From assembly GCF_003031405.1 (NCBI RefSeq), contig NZ_CP020469.1:4464001-4528000 (forward strand): 64,000 nucleotides of DNA. The letters are read 5' to 3'. How positions within the stretch are numbered: position 1 is the first letter of the stretch; each line of letters opens with the position of its first letter. Shown here piece by piece: positions 9,204-17,810 of this stretch. Origin of the DNA: Halomonas sp. 'Soap Lake #6'. Lineage in GTDB: Bacteria; Pseudomonadota; Gammaproteobacteria; Pseudomonadales; Halomonadaceae. The notes beneath the pieces were generated by a model that had not been told where the DNA came from, searched no databases, and saw only the letters and a program-made list of their open reading frames with translations. A program made the position numbers and the translations under genes.

Positions 9204-9998
9204 ATGAACGAAATTTTCGATTTACCCCGCGATAAGAATGGTGAAAAAGATCGTAAGTTCGTCGAGGCGTTGGCGAGAGGGCTCGACGTCCTTCGTGCCT
9301 TCGGCCAGCAGGGTGGTGTGTTGAGCAATCAGGACCTGGCCAGGATTACCGGCCTGCCTAAGCCGACCATCTCTCGGATGACCTACACTCTGACCAAGCT
9401 CGGCTATCTGGCGTATTCAAGGCATCTGGAGAAGTACCAGCTTGACGCTGGGGTGCTGGCGCTGGGCTATGCCTACACCTCCAACCTTCACGTAAGACAG
9501 ATCGCCAAGCCCTTCATAGAGCGACTGGCCAATCGTGTCAATATATCGGTGGGACTGACCATTCGTGAACGCCTCTCGATGATCTATGTGGAAAACTGCC
9601 GGGGCGATGAGACCCAGGCATTGCGCATGGAGGTCGGTTCTCGACTACCGATTGCGACATCTGCGGCGGGCCGCGCTTTTATCGCTGGCCTGCAGGAGTC
9701 TGAGCGTAATCATATTCTCTCCGATCTCGAGCGCGTAGGCGGTGAGCGCTGGCCGGCTTGGAAAGAGGGTATCGATCGGGCACTCGAAGAGTTCGAGGAC
9801 AAAGGCTTTTGTTCCTCTCTGGGCGAATGGGACAAGACGATCAATGCGGTGGGTGTGCCTCTGCAGCTCCAGGATGGGCGTGTGCTGGCACTGAATTGTG
9901 GCGGCCCCAACTACCTGCTATCTGCCGAGGATGCGCTACAGTCGCTGGGCCCTCAGCTCGTCCAAGTGGCAAAGGATATTCTTTCTACTGGTGTCTAG
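9204..9998 (+). CDS. IclR-family transcriptional regulator
   Basis: A 264-residue regulator with an N-terminal winged helix-turn-helix (ALARGLDVLRAF at about 23-34; LARITGLPKPTISRM) and a C-terminal IclR effector domain (YTSNLHVRQIAKPFIERLA, LPIATSAAGRAFIAGL, INAVGVPL). IclR proteins bind small carboxylates or acyl derivatives and control nearby catabolic operons. Its position between the ETF-QO gene and the TRAP operon makes it the likely regulator of this locus; candidate binding motifs lie at 7116, 10505, 17239 and 1628. The ribosome-binding site at ATG 9204 is weak. No acyl effector can be named. Confidence 0.92.
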   Translation: MNEIFDLPRDKNGEKDRKFVEALARGLDVLRAFGQQGGVLSNQDLARITGLPKPTISRMTYTLTKLGYLAYSRHLEKYQLDAGVLALGYAYTSNLHVRQIAKPFIERLANRVNISVGLTIRERLSMIYVENCRGDETQALRMEVGSRLPIATSAAGRAFIAGLQESERNHILSDLERVGGERWPAWKEGIDRALEEFEDKGFCSSLGEWDKTINAVGVPLQLQDGRVLALNCGGPNYLLSAEDALQSLGPQLVQVAKDILSTGV

Positions 9999-10094
9999 CG
10001 CTAGTGGCCAATCCTTGATGCTGCACGGCTACGCAACGCGAGCTTTTCGCGATGGTTGATCAAAACCGCCAGGATCTAAGCGAGCGGTAGGCAG

Positions 10095-10123
10095 CACCAG
10101 GTCTTGTAAACGACCTGGTGTTT
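10095..10123 (+). terminator. terminator after iclR gene
   Basis: CACCAGGTC (10095-10103) pairs with GACCTGGTG (10112-10120), 8-nt loop, followed by TTTGT. This is a plausible intrinsic terminator. Confidence 0.65.
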
Positions 10124-10150
10124 GTCGTGGTTTCGGTCTGACTAATGCCT

Positions 10151-10271
10151 GTCTATTTTTAGCGATCCTGTCTATCTTAGCGATCCTATCTATCTTAGTG
10201 ATCCTATCTATCTTAGCGATCCTATCTATCTTAGCGATCCTATCTATCTTAGTGATCCTATCTATTCTGCC
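10151..10271. repeat. tandem repeat, 18 bp x 6.5
   Basis: Unit ATCTATCTTAGCGATCCT. Copies are at 10151-10169 (19 bp), 10170-10187, 10188-10205, 10206-10223, 10224-10241 and 10242-10259, with a partial copy to 10271. Copies 4 and 5 are identical; others differ at one or two sites. Every full copy contains GATC. There are no spacers, so it is not a CRISPR array. Confidence 0.95.
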
Positions 10272-10501
10272 TAGCTTGGCACTCCACAGTCTGCTCTCTC
10301 TCGTCGATCTTTCGCATCAAACCTAGCTCCACCGGGCTTTTCTGCCAGTGGCGCCTTGGTCTCTTCCCAGCTTCAAGTTCATCATTTTCCGGTTCGCCTC
10401 TCGATCGTTGTGGCATTCGACTAAAGGGGAGGGATGCTGGGGGAACCGTCGCGCTTTAGCCCTTGACGCCCCCTTCATTGGCTGTTTAAGATGGTACTTA
10501 G

Positions 10502-10519
10502 TTTCGTATTGTGAAATAG
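10502..10519 (+). promoter_or_regulatory. candidate IclR-type operator upstream of TRAP operon
   Basis: TTTCGTATTGTGAAA (10502-10516) is an imperfect inverted repeat (TTTC...GAAA arms), the general form of IclR-family operators. CGTATTGTGAAATAG (10505-10519) resembles 7116-7130 upstream of the porin. It is about 90 nt before the dctP start. No binding evidence is available. Confidence 0.4.
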
Positions 10520-10605
10520 GCTTTCGTTTTAGCGAGTCACTAAAGCCCTGTATGTGCTATGGCGCGATAGAACAGAACAACCAACAATGATTCCTGGAGA
10601 ACACG

Positions 10606-11589
10606 ATGAAGCCAAGAGCCCTGTTGCCCTTCGCTGCCGGCTTGATACTAGCCTCTGCCACCGCCATGGCAGAAGAGATCGAAATCAAACTGGCTTCCTG
10701 GGGGCCTCCCAGCCACTTCGTGGCTCAAGCGCGTGCTGACTGGATCGAAGAGGTTAATGAAGCTGCCGCAGGTAAGGTCCGGATTATCGAGTACCCGGGG
10801 GGGCAGCTCTACGATGACAAGGATATGCATAATGCCGTTGCGCGGGGCCATGTCGATATAGGTGTCTTGCTATCACCTCGCGTCATGGGGATGGTGCCAA
10901 TGCTGCAGGGTGTCTACCTCCCGTTTGCATTCGACTCTCTTGAGCATGTCGCGGAGGTTTATCAAGGCGAGTCCCTTGCAATCATAGAGGATGCCCTGGA
11001 GCAGCGGCGCATGAAGTTGATCTATACCAGCTTCGTGGATGGTGTGCAGATTTATAGCTCAAATGGAAACATTGAAACGGTGGAAGATTTCGAGAATTTA
11101 CGCGTACTCTCCACAAGTCCGATGGGAACTAATATCTTCTCCCGCTTAGGGGCTTCACCTGACAGCTCCATTCCCCAGATAGAACAGTATATGGCCCTCA
11201 GGCTTGGGGTGGCCGATGCCAGCCTCAATTCCATCGTCAACGGCTACTTTCAACAGACCCACGAAGTCGCGCCTCACTTGACAAGAATCAACCTGAGTTT
11301 CCCCACCATTATGGTGGCGATGAACCTCAACAAGTGGGAGTCACTGCCTGAAGATGTGCAGGAAATCATGCTGAGTGTAGGCGAGCGGATGCAGGCCAGA
11401 AGCCTTCAGGAAGCCATGGCCTGGGAGGCAAAATTCCTGGCCGAGTCAGCAGAGGATGGCGCTATCGTCACGGAGTTCCCTGCGTCCGAAATGGAGCGAG
11501 TGCGTGAGATAAGCCATGGTGTGTGGCAGGAGTGGGCAGACGCCAATGGGCCGGAAGCTCAGCGCCTGCTTGAGCTGAGTCTTCAATAA
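10606..11589 (+). CDS. dctP: TRAP transporter substrate-binding protein (DctP family)
   Basis: A 327-residue periplasmic binding protein. Residues 1-23 are a signal peptide (PFAAGLILASATAMAEE). The mature part has the DctP pattern: IKLASWGPPSHF, WIEEVNEAAAGKVRIIEYPGGQLYDDKDMHNAVARGHVDIG, and the ligand-contact region MALRLGVADASLNSIVNGYFQ, where DctP proteins place the carboxylate-binding Arg. It delivers an organic acid to the DctQM membrane complex in a sodium-driven import. GGAGA precedes ATG 10606. Given the neighbours, the ligand is probably the carboxylic acid broken down by this locus. Confidence 0.93.
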   Translation: MKPRALLPFAAGLILASATAMAEEIEIKLASWGPPSHFVAQARADWIEEVNEAAAGKVRIIEYPGGQLYDDKDMHNAVARGHVDIGVLLSPRVMGMVPMLQGVYLPFAFDSLEHVAEVYQGESLAIIEDALEQRRMKLIYTSFVDGVQIYSSNGNIETVEDFENLRVLSTSPMGTNIFSRLGASPDSSIPQIEQYMALRLGVADASLNSIVNGYFQQTHEVAPHLTRINLSFPTIMVAMNLNKWESLPEDVQEIMLSVGERMQARSLQEAMAWEAKFLAESAEDGAIVTEFPASEMERVREISHGVWQEWADANGPEAQRLLELSLQ

Positions 11590-11617
11590 TCGCGCTAAGC
11601 CAATAATCGAGCTGAGG
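11584..11617. repeat. tandem repeat, 17 bp x 2, at the dctP stop
   Basis: CAATAATCGCGCTAAGC (11584-11600) is followed by CAATAATCGAGCTGAGG (11601-11617), 14 of 17 identical. The first copy includes the dctP stop codon. Confidence 0.6.
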
Positions 11618-11644
11618 TCGACTATCTATCGTTTAGTCGACCTC
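11614..11644 (+). other. hairpin between dctP and dctQ
   Basis: A perfect 11-bp inverted repeat (11614-11624 with 11634-11644) directly follows dctP, with no T-run. In binding-protein-dependent operons such hairpins commonly protect the message of the binding protein, giving it excess over the membrane subunits. Confidence 0.55.
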
Positions 11645-11703
11645 GCAATACTGTCTAGCACTGTCCTCGCGTATGGATTGTGACTTTGCTCGCAGGAGTA
11701 GTG

Positions 11704-12213
11704 ATGAAAAGTCCAACTGAGAGAAACTGGCTGTCACGCTGGATCGACTTTAGCAGTGGAGTGGGTGGCGTCATTGCCGCTGGTTGCCTGATGCTATTGG
11801 CGCTCATTATCACGTATGAAGTCACCGTACGGTATTTCTTCGGCAGCCCCACCGCCTGGGTGCAGGAATTTAGCGTATACCTTTGGATGGCTATCGCTTT
11901 CCTAGCCGCAGCCTATGCCTTGCGTAATGATAGCCATTTTGCCGTGACACTTTTTGTCGACCGGCTCAAGGCCAGTAATCGTAGGCGGCTGAGGATCTTT
12001 ACCCATCTGATTGGCGTGGGGTATTCGGTCACGTTTGTCATCAAGGGAATCGAGATGGTCCATTTCTCTTATGAAATGGGTGATACCAGCACGGGCTTGA
12101 TTCAGGTGCCCTTATGGATTCCAGGTTCCCTGCTTCCGATTGGAGCAGTATTGCTTGCCCTTCAATTCTTCAACAAGTTGTTGCTGGAGTTAATGAATAA
12201 GGGGGCACAGTGA
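11704..12213 (+). CDS. dctQ: TRAP transporter small membrane subunit (DctQ family)
   Basis: A 169-residue membrane protein with four predicted helices: about residues 20-40 (GVIAAGCLMLLALIITYEV), 50-70 (FSVYLWMAIAFLAAAYAL), 95-115 and 135-155. VTVRYFFGSPTAWVQEFSVYLW is the conserved DctQ signature. AGGAG at 11694-11698 places the start at ATG 11704 rather than at the upstream in-frame codon 11680. It forms the transporter with DctM, whose gene follows after 39 nt. Confidence 0.92.
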   Translation: MKSPTERNWLSRWIDFSSGVGGVIAAGCLMLLALIITYEVTVRYFFGSPTAWVQEFSVYLWMAIAFLAAAYALRNDSHFAVTLFVDRLKASNRRRLRIFTHLIGVGYSVTFVIKGIEMVHFSYEMGDTSTGLIQVPLWIPGSLLPIGAVLLALQFFNKLLLELMNKGAQ

Positions 12214-12252
12214 AACCTATTACCTCCATCACCAAGCCGCAAGGTGCCTAAC

Positions 12253-13608
12253 ATGACAATTTATATCATAGGATTCGTGATCACCTTCCTGCTGGTCATG
12301 GCCAGCGGGCTGCCAGTGGGCTTCGGCCTTGGCTTTCTTGGCATCGCTCTGCTAACGACCTATATCGGTCTCGACTCAGCAACTAGCATCAGTGTAGAGA
12401 AAGCGTATTCGGCGATGGATTCCAGTATTCTCGTTGCCATTCCGTTATTTGTGCTAGCCGCGCAGCTAATTTCGGCAACGGGGATGGGGAAGCGCCTTTT
12501 TGATGCTGCCAAGTCTTTCTTATGGTGGTCTAAATCGGGACTTGGGATTGCCACCATATCGAGCAGTGGCGTTTTTTCTGCGATGACTGGTTCTAGCTTC
12601 GTTTCCGCTTCTACGATGGGTTTGATTGCGACGCCAGAACTGCGTCGAGCAGGTTATTCTGACTCCTTGATAGCCGCTTCCATCACGGCAGGGGGATCGT
12701 TAGGGAGTGTCATTCCACCCAGTATTGTCATGATCATCTATGGGTACTTGACCGATGAGTCGATCGGCAAGCTTTTCATGGCTGGTATCGTGCCTGGCAT
12801 ATTGCTGATATTGCTCTATTCTCTAGCCCTCTCCTTTTTCATCAATCGTCATTACCGGATGACGGCACCACCTCTGCAGGTGGGTGCTGCAGCAACCCGA
12901 ACTGAGTCGGCTCGTGATGTCAATCACGAGGCAGCGCCTGCTCCTGAGAGGCTTAGCAAGCGCAAGGCACTTAAGGAGGCATTCTGGGGCTTAATGGCAC
13001 CGATCATCATCTTGGGTGGTATCTATCTCGGGGTCTTTACTGCATCAGAAGCAGCCGCTATCGCCGTCGTATATTGTATGCTGGTGGGCTTCTTCATCTA
13101 TCGAACTCTGACCCTGAAGAAGCTGGGCAATGTGTTGATGGAGGCCACGGCCGTGTCTGCCATGGTGGGGGTCATCGTGGTGGGTGGTGCTGTGCTGGGG
13201 CATGTGGTTTCGTATGGACGTATTCCTCAGCAGCTTCTGGAAACTATCATTGCCTTGGATCTTTCTCCTCTGCAATTGATGCTACTGATAAACCTGTGCC
13301 TTTTCCTGCTCGGCATGTTTCTAGAAGTGATGGCTTTGATGTATCTGGCGATTCCACTGTTGGTGCCGATCATTGCTTACATGGGGTGGGATAATATCTG
13401 GTTCGCGGTCATCATGTTGCTCAATGTCAATCTGGCGCTGATTACGCCGCCGATGGGCGGGGTGTTGTTCGTCGTATCGCATATCGGCTCGATACCCATC
13501 GTCAAGGTGATGAAGGGGGCCATGCTGCCAATAGCCATGATACTGCTCGTGCTGCTTCTGGTCGTACTTTTCCCCGGAATCGCTACCTGGATTCCTAACA
13601 ATATGTAG
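12253..13608 (+). CDS. dctM: TRAP transporter large membrane subunit (DctM family)
   Basis: A 451-residue polytopic membrane protein, the sodium-coupled transport subunit of the TRAP system. It shows around a dozen hydrophobic segments and DctM signatures such as PLFVLAAQLISATGMGKRLF, GSSFVSASTMGLIATPELRRAGY, ITAGGSLGSVIPPSIVMIIYGYLT and NLALITPPMGGVLFVVS. A hydrophilic loop at about residues 205-245 is longer than usual for the family. AAGGTG 6 nt upstream supports ATG 12253 over GTG 12244. A strong hairpin follows the gene. Confidence 0.94.
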   Translation: MTIYIIGFVITFLLVMASGLPVGFGLGFLGIALLTTYIGLDSATSISVEKAYSAMDSSILVAIPLFVLAAQLISATGMGKRLFDAAKSFLWWSKSGLGIATISSSGVFSAMTGSSFVSASTMGLIATPELRRAGYSDSLIAASITAGGSLGSVIPPSIVMIIYGYLTDESIGKLFMAGIVPGILLILLYSLALSFFINRHYRMTAPPLQVGAAATRTESARDVNHEAAPAPERLSKRKALKEAFWGLMAPIIILGGIYLGVFTASEAAAIAVVYCMLVGFFIYRTLTLKKLGNVLMEATAVSAMVGVIVVGGAVLGHVVSYGRIPQQLLETIIALDLSPLQLMLLINLCLFLLGMFLEVMALMYLAIPLLVPIIAYMGWDNIWFAVIMLLNVNLALITPPMGGVLFVVSHIGSIPIVKVMKGAMLPIAMILLVLLLVVLFPGIATWIPNNM

Positions 13609-13711
13609 CGCTCCAGGGAGCGCTTGGTATTAGATCGCCCCGCCTGTTCGACAGGCGGGGCGATCTCGTCTTGATTAGCCAAACGAAGCGGTGACTCAGA
13701 GTCACCGCTTC
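13607..13711. terminator. three terminator hairpins between convergent dctM and CoA-ligase genes
   Basis: Three perfect inverted repeats lie here: 13607-13614 with 13617-13624, starting inside the dctM stop; 13633-13647 with 13651-13665 (15 bp, 3-nt loop); and 13685-13696 with 13700-13711 (12 bp). The last, read on the minus strand, is followed by GTTT and serves the CoA-ligase gene. The middle one probably ends the TRAP operon. Confidence 0.75.
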
Positions 13712-13722
13712 ACGAGTGGATA

Positions 13723-15588
13723 TTAGAGGCAGATTACGTCGGGGTCTGGTGATGTGGCATAAAGGCGCTCAACCTGGTCAGCTCGGCGCTCAAGTACCGC
13801 CAGCTGATTGATATATCGCTTGTCCGTGATCTCATTGTGATCCAAAGAAGGCGGTTCCGTCAGTAATAGTAGACGCTTGATACGCATTGAGGTGTGATTA
13901 TGCACCTGATTATGTTGTTCAAGACGCTGTGACAGCAGCTGGTGCAATGCCGTCGAGCCCATCAGAGTACTCAGCGGCGTCTCGCTGTCATCCAGCAGGG
14001 CACGGATGCCGGCTTCGTTGGGCCAGGCCATCAAACCGATGCAGTCGCGATCCTGGCCGGTCATTACCAGGTCGGTTATCAAGGGAGCCAAGGCTGAAGC
14101 CGCTGCACTTCGTAGGCTGCCAGTATGTACCCAAGTGCCGCTCGAAAGTTTGAAGTCTTCGGCCACCCTTCCGGCAAATTTGAGGCCAAGGTGGGGGTGT
14201 GCGGCGTCGATCCAGCGTACGGCATCGCCAGTGCGGAAAAAGCCTTCTTCATCGAAGGTCTCTTGGGTCCGGGCATCGTCATGGAAGTAGCCTTGCATGA
14301 CCTGGGGTCCCTTGACACGCATTTCGAACTTGTCGCCCAGCGGTATTAGCTTGACGGTAGTGCCCGGCACAGGTAAGCCGATGTTGCCCATCTGCTCACT
14401 AGGCCAGTGTGTAGCGGTAATGATGGCTGATGTTTCGGTGGAGCCCATGGCTGTGATCACTGGCATTCGCTTGCCAGTCGCTTCGATGGCTACCTTCTGG
14501 ATACGGTCAAAGATGTGCTGGGGCATGTCAGAGCCACCGTAGCTGATCCAGTCGAGTTTGCTAAAGAAGTTCTCGCGCAGCGGCTTGTCACGCTCGAGTG
14601 CGTCGAGGAGTGCTCCGAAGGCGGCAGGCACAGTGCTAAATGTTGTCACCTGGATCTCGCGCAGGTTACGCAGGGTGCGCTCGAATAACCCCGGTAGTGG
14701 CTTGCCGTCATCGATATACAGGGCGCCGCCGTAGCGCAAGCTACGATTGAAATTCTGGTTGCCACCAAAGGTATGGTGCCAGGGTAGCCAGTCGAGCAGG
14801 ATAGGGGGGCGATTGTCAGCATCGAGATGCACGAGCGTGCCCAGAGCCGACTGCGTAAAACAGAGGTTGTGATGCGTATTGATGACACCTTTGGGCTCAC
14901 CAGTCGAACCTGAAGTGAACAGTATCTTGGCCACTGTATCGGGCTGGATAGCATCGCAGGACGCCTGCACCTCATGCCCGGCCTCGTCTGCTTCCAGCCT
15001 GGCGAACGGAGTGATTGAGCGACCTTCGCCATGGCCCTCTACGGTGACCAGAGCGGTGTCGCCAAGCTCCAGGGCCTGTAAGGCCTTAGCGTAGCGTTCT
15101 GTATCTTGTACGAACACGACACCAGGTTTCACGAGCGAATGGATACGGCGCAGCTTGCCGTGGTCGTGACTCATCAAGGAGTAACCAGGCGATACGGGAA
15201 CGACTGGCAGTCGGGCTTTCATGGCACCAAGCATGAACAAGGCATGCTCCAGTGAGTTTTCCGATAGGATCATGACCGGAGTTGCTTCTGGCAGCCCCAG
15301 GGATAACAGCCAATGGGCAATCCGAGAGGAGCGTTCGTCGGCTTCCTTGAAACTGAGACGTACCCAACTCTGGTTTACCCGACTCTGGTTGTTGTCTCGT
15401 TGTGCCAGAAAGGTGCGATCGGCATACCTGTCGGCCGCTCTGGCAAGTACCTCGATCAGATTGCTGGCCACCGGTAGCGGTTGCCGAGGTGAGCTGACGA
15501 GCTGGACACCTGAGTCGAGCACCTCGACTGTGACGTCGGGCGCCTCCCAGTCATTCTGTTTGAAAGGAGGGAGGTCATTGTGATTCAT
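13723..15588 (-). CDS. acyl-CoA synthetase, feruloyl-CoA synthetase-like
   Basis: A 621-residue AMP-forming acid:CoA ligase. The P-loop-like motif LFTSGSTGEPKG is at residues 223-234; other landmarks are LDWLPWHHTFGGNQNF, the adenylate motif MGSTETS, and the hinge region FFRTGDAVRW followed by FAGRVAEDFKLSSGTWVH. These features are typical of the feruloyl-CoA synthetase group, which also includes ligases for other carboxylic acids. It is the last gene of a minus-strand set (phosphatase-SDR-ligase) and would activate the imported acid before the dehydrogenases act. A 15-bp in-frame duplication (15361-15390) gives NQSRVNQSWV near residues 67-76. Feruloyl-CoA itself is not supported, because no vanillin-forming hydratase-lyase is present. 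Confidence 0.88.
   Translation of the reverse strand: MNHNDLPPFKQNDWEAPDVTVEVLDSGVQLVSSPRQPLPVASNLIEVLARAADRYADRTFLAQRDNNQSRVNQSWVRLSFKEADERSSRIAHWLLSLGLPEATPVMILSENSLEHALFMLGAMKARLPVVPVSPGYSLMSHDHGKLRRIHSLVKPGVVFVQDTERYAKALQALELGDTALVTVEGHGEGRSITPFARLEADEAGHEVQASCDAIQPDTVAKILFTSGSTGEPKGVINTHHNLCFTQSALGTLVHLDADNRPPILLDWLPWHHTFGGNQNFNRSLRYGGALYIDDGKPLPGLFERTLRNLREIQVTTFSTVPAAFGALLDALERDKPLRENFFSKLDWISYGGSDMPQHIFDRIQKVAIEATGKRMPVITAMGSTETSAIITATHWPSEQMGNIGLPVPGTTVKLIPLGDKFEMRVKGPQVMQGYFHDDARTQETFDEEGFFRTGDAVRWIDAAHPHLGLKFAGRVAEDFKLSSGTWVHTGSLRSAAASALAPLITDLVMTGQDRDCIGLMAWPNEAGIRALLDDSETPLSTLMGSTALHQLLSQRLEQHNQVHNHTSMRIKRLLLLTEPPSLDHNEITDKRYINQLAVLERRADQVERLYATSPDPDVICL
15361..15390. repeat. in-frame 15-bp duplication in the CoA-ligase gene
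   Basis: TACCCAACTCTGGTT (15361-15375) and TACCCGACTCTGGTT (15376-15390) are direct neighbours differing at one base. They encode NQSRV-NQSWV in the N-terminal domain of the ligase and keep the frame. Confidence 0.75.
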
Positions 15589-15649
15589 GGCGCATACTCT
15601 TGTTGCATTGGATTTGTCGTTGGTTGGTATTTTGCTGCGGCAGGCGCGG

Positions 15650-16438
<789 letters not shown>

Positions 16439-16451
16439 GATATTTCCTTCT

Positions 16452-17108
16452 CTAGCGGTAGGTGAGCAGCTCGGGGCCTGCCAGGCGCAGGGCACCTACG
16501 TCATTGAATCCAAGCAGTGAAAAGCCAGACCGACCATAGGTAAGGTGCGTGACGGATGCGTTATAGATACGCCGGTTGAGGGCCAGAAAGCCTTCTCCGT
16601 CGAGGTGTAGCACCTTAGCCACTGCGCAGGCGATCACCCCCGCTGAAGTGAAGATCACCAGTTGTTCATCAAAAGTGGCTGTTTGCACGATCTGGTGCAG
16701 ACGGTCGTGCACGCGGCCATTGAAGTGTGGCCAGGATTCGAATGATGAGGTGCCGGGCGCAGTGAGGATCCAGTTGCGTAGTGCCTGTTCCAGCTGTAGG
16801 TGGAAGTGACGGCTATCTTGTGTGATCGGGGAGTGCTCAGGTGCGCCATAGTGGTGCAGTAGTGTATGGGCACAGTACTCGTTGAAAGCACTGTCCTGGA
16901 CAAGCCGGGGGGAGCCCTCGGTGGCCAGTCTGGCGGTATCTACCTGACGCTCCAGAGTGCCGCTGTAGGCTTGATTGAAGCGCCATCCAATGTGCTGCCA
17001 ATGCTCCTTAAGAGCTTGAGCCTGCAGGCGTCCCCGGTCGCTGAGGCGATCGTAGTGGTCGCTACCAAACGATGCCTGTCCGTGCCGTACCAGAATCACT
17101 TCCGTCAT
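16452..17108 (-). CDS. histidine-phosphatase-fold protein with altered second His
   Basis: A 218-residue protein of the phosphoglycerate-mutase/histidine-phosphatase superfamily. LVRHGQ supplies the phospho-accepting His9, Arg8 is next to it, and FNEYCAH supplies the acid region. The second active-site His, normally in an SHGG-type motif, is missing: the corresponding segment reads IFTSAGVIA (residues 152-160). This variant may be a feature of its subfamily. It is the first gene of the minus-strand set, divergent from maoC-SDR-kinase, so a phosphate-handling partner of the kinase is a reasonable guess. Whether it is an active phosphatase is uncertain. Confidence 0.85.
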   Translation of the reverse strand: MTEVILVRHGQASFGSDHYDRLSDRGRLQAQALKEHWQHIGWRFNQAYSGTLERQVDTARLATEGSPRLVQDSAFNEYCAHTLLHHYGAPEHSPITQDSRHFHLQLEQALRNWILTAPGTSSFESWPHFNGRVHDRLHQIVQTATFDEQLVIFTSAGVIACAVAKVLHLDGEGFLALNRRIYNASVTHLTYGRSGFSLLGFNDVGALRLAGPELLTYR

Positions 17109-17203
17109 GTCTCACCCATCTACCCAGTTACCAGTTACCCAGTGCCTTGTCTGGCGTGTCTCGCGCCCTTCCCCTCTGTGTGAGTTCGGAATGACGTGCA
17201 CGA

Positions 17204-17305
17204 TTGACATTTAGTATCTCAAAGGTAACACTAAATACTGCTATGCGAAATATGGTTCCATTTAAATGGATAATTATTTTATCTGCGAGCGAGGTGATAG
17301 CTTTG
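17204..17305 (+). promoter_or_regulatory. divergent promoter region of the maoC and phosphatase operons
   Basis: The region contains TTGACA (17204-17209), a possible -35 for maoC with a weak -10 about 17 nt on. TAAATACTGCTAT (17232-17244) and GGTGATAGCTTTG (17293-17305) are both identical to the region before the second dehydrogenase (1621-1664). TGCTATGCGAAATAT (17239-17253) resembles the IclR-type motif. A perfect 14-bp palindrome, TCCATTTAAATGGA, lies at 17257-17270. The two 13-mers are 30 bp farther apart here than at 1621-1664. Confidence 0.5.
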
Positions 17306-17761
17306 AGAGTCATCCACTCCCTTGAGGAGCTTGACGATAGTCTGGGTCGTCCTCTTGCCGTCAGTGACTGGTTCGAGGTCGACCAGCAGCGTATTGATGC
17401 CTTTGCCGCGGTTACCGGTGATCGCCAGTGGATCCATTGCGATGTCGAGAGAGCCGTGTCCGAGTCTCCTTATGGCACGACGATCGCGCACGGTTACCTG
17501 GTTCTTTCGATGATCGTAACCATGGCGGAAAGCTGCTATCGCATCGACGGCTTTAGCAGCAAGCTCAACTACGGGCTCAATCGGGCACGTTTCATTCAAC
17601 CGGTCCCCTGTGGAAGCCGGGTTCGTGCGCGGTTCGTTCCGCAGGCCATTCATTACAAGGGTGAGGGGCGCTATCAGTTGGTAACCGATGTCGCCATTGA
17701 GCTTGAGGATCGGCAAGAACCGGCCTGTGTGGCTCAGTCGATCACCTTACTTATGCCTTGA
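17303..17761 (+). CDS. MaoC-like (R)-hydratase / dehydratase
   Basis: A 152-residue single hot-dog-fold MaoC protein, which adds water to enoyl-CoA or removes it from 3-hydroxyacyl-CoA. The family pattern AFAAVTGDRQWIHCDVERA followed by YGTTIAHGYLVLSMI supplies the catalytic Asp and His region. I placed the start at TTG 17303 (MRVIHSLEELDD), with GAGG 8 nt upstream. This gives the usual N-terminus of the family, whereas GTG 17294 and earlier codons add unrelated residues. It begins a plus-strand operon with the SDR (49 nt on) and the phosphotransferase. Confidence 0.88.
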   Translation: MRVIHSLEELDDSLGRPLAVSDWFEVDQQRIDAFAAVTGDRQWIHCDVERAVSESPYGTTIAHGYLVLSMIVTMAESCYRIDGFSSKLNYGLNRARFIQPVPCGSRVRARFVPQAIHYKGEGRYQLVTDVAIELEDRQEPACVAQSITLLMP

Positions 17762-17810
17762 TAGCCATCATTTCCTGTCCAGGTCGCACTAGTTTCTATT
17801 CGGAGTGAAA

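Larger units (their letters stand above)
9999..10605. other. 607-nt gene-free region with terminator, repeat array and TRAP leader
   Basis: No coding frame here looks real. It contains, in order, the IclR terminator hairpin (10095-10120), an 18-bp repeat array (10151-10271), and the TRAP operon upstream region with TTTCGTATTGTGAAA (10502-10516). Confidence 0.7.

Noticed and set aside
10151..10271. Possible CRISPR array
   Set aside because: Units of 18 bp follow one another without spacers; no cas genes nearby. It is a tandem repeat.
13723..15588. True feruloyl-CoA synthetase in a ferulate pathway
   Set aside because: The fold group fits, but no feruloyl-CoA hydratase-lyase or vanillin dehydrogenase is in the locus.
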